Of a DNA stretch of 24,105 nt, positions 13,001 through 22,000 are shown in pieces. This DNA is from Caecitellus pseudoparvulus (Eukaryota; Bigyra: Bicosoecida). A program made the translations under genes and the position numbers. The notes under the pieces were generated by a model. It was not told the DNA's origin. It searched no databases and was given only the letters and a program-made list of their open reading frames with translations. Each line of letters opens with the position of its first letter. The stretch's first letter is position 1. Location of the stretch: positions 1 to 24,105 of the forward strand of contig CBFFRQ010000004.1 of NCBI GenBank assembly GCA_965644315.1, in the 5' to 3' direction.

Positions 13001-16000
13001 TCGTCGACGCTGACGCGGGGTGCAGGGGGCTAGAGGTGTCAAGGCCCGGGACCTCAGGCAGCTCTGCGCCTGGGGCGGCAGTGGCGGCAAAGTACGTTGC
13101 CAGGTACCCAACCAGAGCAGGCACATCTTCACAGTCGCCAAATCGCAGGGGCATGGCGCTCAATGCGTCCAGTCCCGCCTCGGACGCATCCCAAGCGATT
13201 GGGATGCCAGTGTCCGCAGGGGCGGCCTCTGCAGCGGCGCTCAGCCAAGCAGCCAGTGCCGTGCTGGCCTGCACATGTGCGTGTGCAGCTGCTTGGGCGA
13301 CAGGCAGCGCTGCAGCCCAGATAGCAGCGCAGTCATCGGTTTCCCCAGTCCCAGCGCACATGCCAAGGATGGGGGTCGCATCCATGCTGTCCACGTACGC
13401 AGTCAGCGCGTCTGCGAGTGGCTGTAGGTCCTCCTGAGGCATGCTCTGCACTGCAGCGAGCACTGCTGATCCAGTGGCGGTAGCAGCGGCGCAAGCGCCG
13501 CCGTCGCTGGCCAGAGCGGCCACGTGAGCCATGGCAGGTCCAAACGTTGGCGACAGTCGCAGCGATGCCAGGGCAGTCTCCGCGAAGAACGACTGCAGCA
13601 AGGCAGCAGCAGCAGAGGTCTGGCTGGCGGCGGTGTCGATGAATAGGGGGTCGGCGTCATCTCCCAGAGCATCGTTGCAGGCAAGCGTGGAGTCCAGGAA
13701 GTCCGCAAGACGCGCGATGGCCCGCACCTGGCGCTGAGCTGTCAGAGACGTGGGCATGGTGGTGAGCTGGTCATCCGTGGTGGTGCCGTCAGAGCCAACA
13801 CGCTCGACAGCTTGCATCACCAGGGCAGACTCGGCGCAGAGGCCGGAACACGCAGCGACGGTGCTGTTGCACATGGTGTCAAGGCCGACCCGCACGAAAA
13901 CGCTTGGGTTGAGAATGGGGCCTGCCAGCGGCTGCAGGCGCGTGATTTCTGCCACGAGAGCTGCCTGGGCAGCATGCAGTGTGTCCATGACAGCAGGCAC
14001 GGTGTCTGCCGCGCCAGCTGCACCTTGCAGCGCGGCTTCTTCCAGCGCAGTCCCGAGCGACTCGGACGACTCCAGCATGAGACTGGCAAAGTCCAGAGCT
14101 TGGCCAATAGTGCCGACAGAACCAAGTGCGTCAGTTGTCAACTGTGTGTCGAGCATACTTGTTGCAATGGCGGCGTCCAACGTGTCCAGTGGGGGCACCT
14201 CCACAGAGCCCGTGTCGCCGCCCAGCGCAGCGGCAAGAAGCTCCACCTCTTCCAGCGGCAAGGCGAGCCCAGCACTCTGCACCGCCAGCATGTGGGGTAG
14301 AATACGCAGAACGTCGCCTTCGGGGTCTTCTTCGCCCGCTGTGGTGACGCTGCACTGCGTGAGGGCATCAGAGAAGGCGACACCCTCGTCGGTGGCGCCG
14401 AATGACGTGTCGTCTGCAGCCACGGCATCCAAAAGCTCCGCACATAGTGCGGGGACGCTCTGCACCAGCGCCAGTGTTGGGGCGTGGGAAGCAGCAACAC
14501 CGGCGTCAAAGGTCACCCCCTTGCTTGCGATTGCGGACAGGGCGGCGGCAGACGCCTCAGACACCAACTCCTGCGACACGGCCAGCCACTCCACAACATC
14601 CCCCGTGGTGGTGGCCAGCGACAGCTCAACCAGCTGCGCGGAGAGGCCGTCAATGGACTCCACTGTGGCAGCTGCAGCGTCCACATCTGCAGCTGCGGCA
14701 GTCTGGTGCCCGGTGGAGAGCAGAGAGAGGTGCAGGAAGGCGCCGCCAAGCTCCCAGGCCGCCACTGCTGCGCCCAGGTGTGCGCCCCACTGTACCTGAC
14801 TCAGGCACGACACGCAAGGCACATCGGCCAACCCAGCACCGTGCAAGGCCAAGGACTCGACGGGCAAGCTGGTTGACTCAGACGTCGCACCAGCTCGGTG
14901 CGCATACCCTGCCTCGGCGAACGTGCGCAGCACTGCAGGCTGCATGCTCGCAAGCCACACAGAACCTGCTGCGGCAGCCAAGCCCTCATGGTCAGCGCAA
15001 GCTGCTGTCACGGCGGACAAAGACGACAGAGTAACAGGTGCTCCGGCGCCAGTTTGTGGCGTGTCGGGGGCCACAGTCGCAGCAAGCTGGCTGGCGTGCA
15101 AGCTACCGAGCGTCGCATCGCATGCCTCCAGAGGTGTGGCCGACATGGCCGCAGCCAGCGCACCTGCTTCGACTGGCGACGACAGCAACGGCCCGTGCAG
15201 GGCCAGCATGGCGTCCTCCCACCCCTCCGGCATGGAGGCAGCCCACACTGCAGGCAAGGTTTCGGGGGCCTCAGTAGTGGTGGACTCACCCTCAGGCTGC
15301 AGCACCGCCAGTGCCCCCGTCGCGAGAATGTCGGAGACGGCCATGGGCAGCAGCTGCACTGCGACGACGGCAGCTGCCGTGTCGTGCACTGCCCGCAGCC
15401 AGGCTGTGTCGGCGGCGGCGGGAGACACGGCACGCAGCGCAGCTTGAGCAGCTGACAGGAGCTCAGCGAGCTCTGCCGCCTGCGCTGGCTGCACAGAGGC
15501 CACGGAAGTTCCAGCCCGCACCCACACGTCCAACGCGGCCAACACCGCCCCTAGTGCCTCGCTGGCCTCCAGCATGCCCGGCTCCGCATCAGCCAGTGTG
15601 GATGTGGCGGCATGGGCTGCTGTCAACGCGTCCACCGCATCAAGAATGTTCAGGCCTGCTCCGGTCAGCGAAGAGCTGGGCGTGGAGCTGCCGGAGGTGC
15701 CAGACCCCGGCGTCGTCGCAGTTGTCGTGGTCGTGGTCGTTGCGGTGGGCTCTGGTGACTCGGCCTCCGTACCGCCAGTGGTTTCCTCCTCATCACCACC
15801 AGTGCCAGTGGGCGACGTGGGGCTCGTGCCCTCAGTCGCGGTCGCACCCGTCTCGGTGCCGGTTGAGGAGGGCGTCGTGGAGGTGATGGGGTTGCCAGCC
15901 ACAGGCTCAAAGAAGGCGGTCGCCGCATCCATCACAGCGCTCTGAGCGAAGTCTGCACGTTGCAGCCCTGTGCTGGACAGGTACTGCAGCAGCAGGCCTG

Positions 16001-19000
16001 CTGGAGACTCAGAGTGCGGGAAGCCCAGCACTGCGCTGGAGGTGAAGGCCAGCACTGTGGCGGGCGCAAAGGCGCCCTCACCGTGTTCCTCCGTCAGTCC
16101 GGAGGTGCGAGCTGCCAGGGCGGAGCGCAGGGCCTGGCCCACATCAACAAGGATGTGTTCCTCCACCCCCGCAGCGACGAAGTGCAGGCAGCGAGTGAAG
16201 CTTGCCAGGCCGCTTGTCTGGGCCCACTCACCGGCCTGGTCGGCGATTGCGACGAGGTCGCCAGGCGACTGGGGAAAGTCGACCACGGGCTCGCCAAGCT
16301 CTGCGTCAAGCGGCTCAGGCTGCGTCACGGGCTCGCTGGCATCCAACCGCAGATGCACGGAGTCGGGGCTGAGGGCCGCCACTTCAAACACGCGCACAGC
16401 TTCCCAGTCCACTTCCACGTGCAGGGTCGCAGTCCACGCACAGTCGGCAGTGCACACTGTAAAGGCCGCTGCAGTGGGCCCGTCGCCCACGGCAGCAAGC
16501 CACGCAGGGGCGCTGTCTTCAAAGCCTGACGAGGACGCGAGGCCTGCAACAGTCAGCGCCTCCGGCACGAGCCAGGTCCGATCCAAGGTGAAGGCGCTCG
16601 CACAGGCTGAGGAGGCACACTCCCTGTCCAGAGCCAGAACGGTGCCGATGGGGAGCTGCCCCCAGGCCTCCAGCCCCGCCGAGCCCATGTCGTACGCCGT
16701 GGTGGGGGCCGTGAACACTTCCTCTGAGTCTGTCGGCGTCAGCACCTCCACTTCAACCGAAGCCGCGCCGAGGGCCAGCAACACGGCAAGCGGGGTATCG
16801 GGGAAGGACGCCAGGTCCACGCGCACGGCCGTGTGGGTGGAGGGGCCTGACAGGGCGGCTTGCAGGGCCATTGCAGCTGCCTTCAGAGACAAGGCACCAG
16901 ACAGGCCGCCTTCCCCGGCAGTGGCAGCGGCAGTTGCCGTCCCAGGCCCCGTCGCCACCGCCCCCACCAGGGCTGCCATGTCGTCGGCGAATGCGGAGAG
17001 GGCGGCGGTGCCCACGGTGGTGCCCAGGCCCACCATGTGTGGTGCATAGGCCGATGACAGCAGCGCAGCATGTGTGTGGGAGAGAGCGGATCCTGCGACC
17101 GAGTGGTCGGCAAGGGCGACCCGCCCAGCGACGCCGGCGCTCGTGAACTGCACTGAGGAGGCAAGCAAGAAGCGCTGCGCCGACACGGTGGCCATGTGGT
17201 GGGACACCTGTGCGACAGTGGCCGCAGCTTCTGCCAGGTCCGCCGTCTGACCTGCCAGGTGCGCGTGCAGTGCCGCGGCGATGAGAGGGGCAGGGCACTG
17301 TGTGCATGCGAGCAGGGTGTCGGCGGTGCTGGGCTGCAGTGCCTGGCCGCTGCTCAGTGCCCCAGCCAGCGCTGACATGGCGGCAGACTCCTGCGAGGAA
17401 GCCCCGGGCCAGGCCTGCGCCAGGGCGGTCTGCATCAACGCGGAAACTTCAGGTGCCGCCTGGGTGCTCGTGAACACGCCCCACGCAGCCGCTGACAGCT
17501 GCGTCGCAGTGGCGTGGCTGGCTTGCGTGAAGCCGGTCGCTTCCACAGCTTCGCCACCCGAGAGCTCTGCAAAGTTTGTGATGAGCCGCTCAGCCCAGGA
17601 TCGAGAGTTGAACTGGGCGGCAGCGGCCTGTGCCAAGGCCGCCCCATGCACGCGGGTGCTGAGGAAGACAGAGTCAGCATCGCCGCTTGCCGCAAGGTGG
17701 GCCAGGGCTTGCCGCAGCATGGGCAGATCCCCCAGCACCAACTGCACTTCTGAGTCGGAGCCCCAGCGGCCCAGAGCACTGGCGGCGACATTGGACAGTG
17801 TCGACACCAAGACTGCCTGCCTGTGCGGCAGGGCAGCTGTGGCCACAGACGCCAGGAAGCCCGCTGAGGCGAGGAAGCCAGAACAGGCTGCACTGACGCA
17901 CTGCAAGTCGCCCTCCGACACTGCGCCCAGCAGTTCGCTCTGTGCCTTGGCCCAGAGGCGTGCGTCGCCAGCGAGGGCAGCGGCAGAGGCCACTTGCCCT
18001 GCGGGCATGTGAAGGTGGGCGGAAGCGGCGGGCCTGCAAGCCCACTCGAGGCTGGCGCCGAGAACGGTGACCACTTGGTGCGCCACCTCCCACGGCAGGT
18101 CGAGTTGCTCAGGGCATACCACCTTCTCGTCCACCTTTGTGAAGGATACAGTTTCGACGCCCGGCGCCGAAAAGCCCTTGGAGGACGTCTTGCCCAGAGA
18201 TGCCTGCACGGTGCAGGAGTCGAGGTCCACTTCAGCACTGGCGGCGGTGCCTGAGGCCACGAGCTGCTCCAAGGCGCTGTGCGACTCGTGCAATTCCGTG
18301 CATGTGCCCGGTGCCCCTGCAAGGGCCAGCTTGGCGGCTGAGAGGATCTCGTGCATGCCAAGCGCAGTTGCCTGCTCCGTTGGGATGGAATCCAGCCACG
18401 CGAGTACAGACTGCGACACGCCGTGTCGGTGGGCCTCTGAAAACTGCGTCTGGGTCTGTAGCGCACCCACCATGCTCATTATCCCAGCCACATTGGCGGC
18501 ACCCTGCAGCGTTACCAGGGCGGGTTGACCGGCGTGGTCGGGGCCGGGCAGCACTGCCCACAAGGCGCTCTGCAGCGCAGACGCCGCCCCGTCGTCCCCC
18601 GCATCCACTTGCTGCACAGCCACAGCGTCCAGCACGAGGGAGTTCATCACCGATGTGCCCAAGGCCGCGCTGGCGCCGGTGGGGGCAACCAGCGTGCCGG
18701 GGTTTGATAGCAGCCAAGCCGACGCCACAGCCAACCGGCCAGCCACATCGGCACCCACTGCACATGGCCCCGCTGCGCAAGCTTCGGCAGCCAGCGAGAT
18801 CTGGGCCAGGCGCTGCTGTGCGGTGGCAACGTCGTTTGTCAAGGTGTCGGCCAGGTACTGCCCGGCCCAGTGAGCTGCGCTGGCCAGTGTTTCTGGGCGC
18901 AGGCTTGCAGCGTGCACGCCAGAGTGCGGCACGAGGAACACGCGCAGAGCCAGGGTAGCGGGAGCCATGATGTCCACCCACGGTGGGCTGCAGGTGAGGG

Positions 19001-22000
19001 TGGGGCAGTCTGCCCCGCCGACCAGCCCGCGGAGGCCACTGGTCACAGCTTCCCCGGCACTGCCCATGCCAGCAATGTCGGCCGCAATGAACTCAGGGCG
19101 AAGGGTGGCCTGGGCACGCCACACGGCACTGATGAATGCCCGCATGGCGTCTGCCAGGGCTGTCAGCGTGGAGGGACCAGCCTTGAGTGCGACAGAGGCA
19201 GGGAAGCCGTCTGCACAGACACCGGTGCAGGGCAGTGCAGCGGCGAGGGAGGTGGACACGGTGGTGCCGGCGCTGACCAGGTCTGCCACGCCGTCCATCA
19301 CGGCTTGCAGGTCTGCCGAAATGCCGTACTCCCCGATGAAGTGCTCTGTCAGCTGGCTCTGCGTCTCCCTGGCCAGCTGCAGGAACGCCTGCACTGTGGC
19401 CTTCACCTGTAGCTCGCGGAAGGCGGCGGCGAGGCCCTCTGCCGCCTGCAGCTGCACTGACGCAGACAGCAGGGCAGCTGCACTGGTCAGGCGCTCGGCG
19501 CTTTCGGCGCTGGGGCTTGTCCATGTCGGCACGTGTGAGTTGACAATCGCGCCAGCGGCGGCGGCATCCAGCGCTTCCGTGGCGCCAGCAGCCTCCGCAG
19601 CGGCCTTCAGGCCAGCTGCCACCAGGTGGTTGTGCAGCGCAACGTGCATGGGCTGCATGGCGAGGGCGCCCACTTGCCCCCGAACACCAAGCCGGCCACA
19701 ACTTCAGCCAGCGTGCCCTGCTCTGTGGGAAGCCCCAGTGCAGTGAGCACTCCATCCGGCACGGCATTGCCGCCCAGCAGCGCTGCGCCACCGACGAACT
19801 CTGCGTTGCCCAGACGTCGGAACGCCTTTGTTTCCGCTGCCGCCAGAACGTGGGCGGCATCCTGTGTCAGTGCCAGGAGAGGTCCCATGTCCACCGGCAC
19901 GGGATCCGTCAGCGTCACCATCAGCTCGACACTCCAGTGCTCGGCTTGACCACCTGCACTCAGCTCCACCAGCTGCTGCGTGAACGTCGCAGCCTCCTCC
20001 ACGCTGGCGACCGCCATGGCTTCGACGCGGAAGGGGGGGGACAAGTCTGGCCACAGCGCTGTGAGGTTCCCTGCCAGACTGGCTGACAACTGGAACAGGT
20101 GAGCCACGGAGCCGCCGATGGCGGGACTCAGGGGCGAGACTGCAGTCAGTGTGTCTGCAGCCAGGAAGGCGTCCACTGTGTCTGCCAGCAACATGCTCTG
20201 GGCTGCCCCGCCTTCCAGCGCCACACTGCCCTCGCCGGCCTCCAGCGCGCTCACCACCGACGCGGCGGTGGATGTCAGGATGTGGCTGGCCACAAGGGCC
20301 GCCTGCACAGCAGGCACGTCTGTCAGCAGCGCCACCAGCGGCGACGCAGCGAACGTCGACAGGGCTGCTTCGGCTGCACCAGGACTGCTCGCCGCTGCCT
20401 CACCGTCAAACAAGTCTTGCAGCGTCAAGAGCAGTGAGTGGGACACGGTGAAGTTCTTGCTGCGGTACACATGCACCTGTCCTGCATGGGCGCACTGTGA
20501 GAATTCAGGGGCCTCCAGCGGAACTGAGGTGGCGTTGACTGCCACCTGCGCAGCCGCCGCAATGGAGCGCAGGCTCTCAAATGCGTCCGCAATGCACGGC
20601 CGGTGCTGCGCAACGTGCGGGAAGTAGCCACTCACGGTGTCCACAGCAGCCAGGACCGCCGCCTCGTCCAACACCTCGGGCTGCTCTGCGTCCTGTGCGT
20701 TCGTGTCCCAATCCTGCAGCAGCGCCAAGGCTGTCAGCGCAGCCGGGTGGGACTGTGCCTCGACCAGAGCGGCTTGAGTAGAGGTCAAGTCGCCCACAGC
20801 GGAACACACAGCGTGCCAGAATGGCTCAGACTCAGGGGTGGAGGGGACGCCCCCGCCGCATTCGGCTGGCAGCGCCGATGCAATGGCTGTTTCGACTGCC
20901 CCTGCTGCAGTGCTGATGGCGTCTGTGAGGCCGGCGATGCCCAGATCATCTGCCGCTGCAGGCGTGTTGAAGACCTCAAGCAGCGCACGGGGTGCGTCCA
21001 GTGGCGTGATGGCATCCTGTGCTGCAGCGCAAACTCCGGCCATGCCCGAGGCAGCGTTTGCTGAGCGCGCGCCCACCGCACGCAGCGACAGGGGCACCAT
21101 GCTCGCCGTGCTGGAGCCCTGCAACCACGTGCCGATGCGCACAGCGCCGTCCAGCAGCCCTGAGCCAAACTCCAGAGAAGCATGGTCCAGCACTGCGGCG
21201 ATGGTGTCAGCTGCCACCTGCATGGCACTGCCAATGGCTTGGATGTCAGAGCAGCTGTCTGTAGCTGTCGGCACCGCCGCGAGGGTCGCAGAAGCGACCA
21301 CTGCGTCCCTGGTCACATTCTGTGCGACTTCCAGCTGGTGGGTGAGGTATTGGGCCAGGTTCCCAGCCGCGTTTACGCCCACCGCGGTGGCAGCTGCGCG
21401 GAACTCGGCTGTGGCCGTGCCTCGTGCGATTCGGCGCCCAATGGTCGCTGACCACTCCTGCCCGAACGGGGCCGCAGGGAACGACGTTGTGCTGAGCGCA
21501 ATGCATGCGGCGCTGATCACACCACGCTTGTGAGGCGCTGAGCCGCTGCACGGCTCCGCAGCGGGGAGGGGTGTGACGCTTTGAGCTGGGAGCTGGGGCT
21601 GGACGCCACCAGGCCGCACGTCCATCAGCTGCGCGGCGATGCTCCCCAACTCCTGAGTCGCAGCTCCCATGGACTGCAGCGTCGCATCGTGTGCTTGGAT
21701 CGCGGCCAGGCCAGATGGGGCTGCCAGTGAAATGAGCATTGCGGGGGTCAGCCCCAAGTCCACGAGGAGCGTCTCATGCACCGGGAACTGCTGCTCGGCG
21801 TCGTTCTGGTGCGCGAGGTGCAGGAGCAGCAGTCTGTCCAGCTGCTCAGCCCAAGCGTCGGCACCTTGGGTGAGGGCGGCGACTGAAGGCTGGAGATCTC
21901 CGAAGCGCCCGGCTGCAGCACGAGGGAAGGATGCAGCGGGGACCTCTGCCAGTTGAAGTGCGAGCGGCATGATGTCCACTCCTGTCTCCAGTACAGAGCG

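Noticed and set aside
12034-13437. Plus-strand ORF of 467 codons, very Ala/Ser-rich
   Set aside because: It is antisense to the alanine-rich block; Ala (GCN) and Cys/Ser codons on one strand give Ser/Ala-like codons on the other. There is no independent start context or recognisable protein.
15715-15755. CRISPR or other direct-repeat array
   Set aside because: The repetition is a short codon-level Thr run inside a coding linker, without regular repeats and unique spacers.
15970-17049. Plus-strand ORF of 359 codons
   Set aside because: Same shadow frame as the other plus-strand ORFs, opposite a well-supported minus-strand reading frame.
1-19658. A separate second gene starting at ATG 19658 or 19649
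   Set aside because: It would have to begin inside the end of the upstream ORF with no spacer, and composition continues unchanged across the point. A frame change within one gene is simpler, though RNA data would be needed to exclude two genes.
19677-19690. Programmed -1 ribosomal frameshift site
   Set aside because: The codons TTC GGG GGC do not form a canonical X-XXY-YYZ heptamer, and I did not find a convincing downstream stem.
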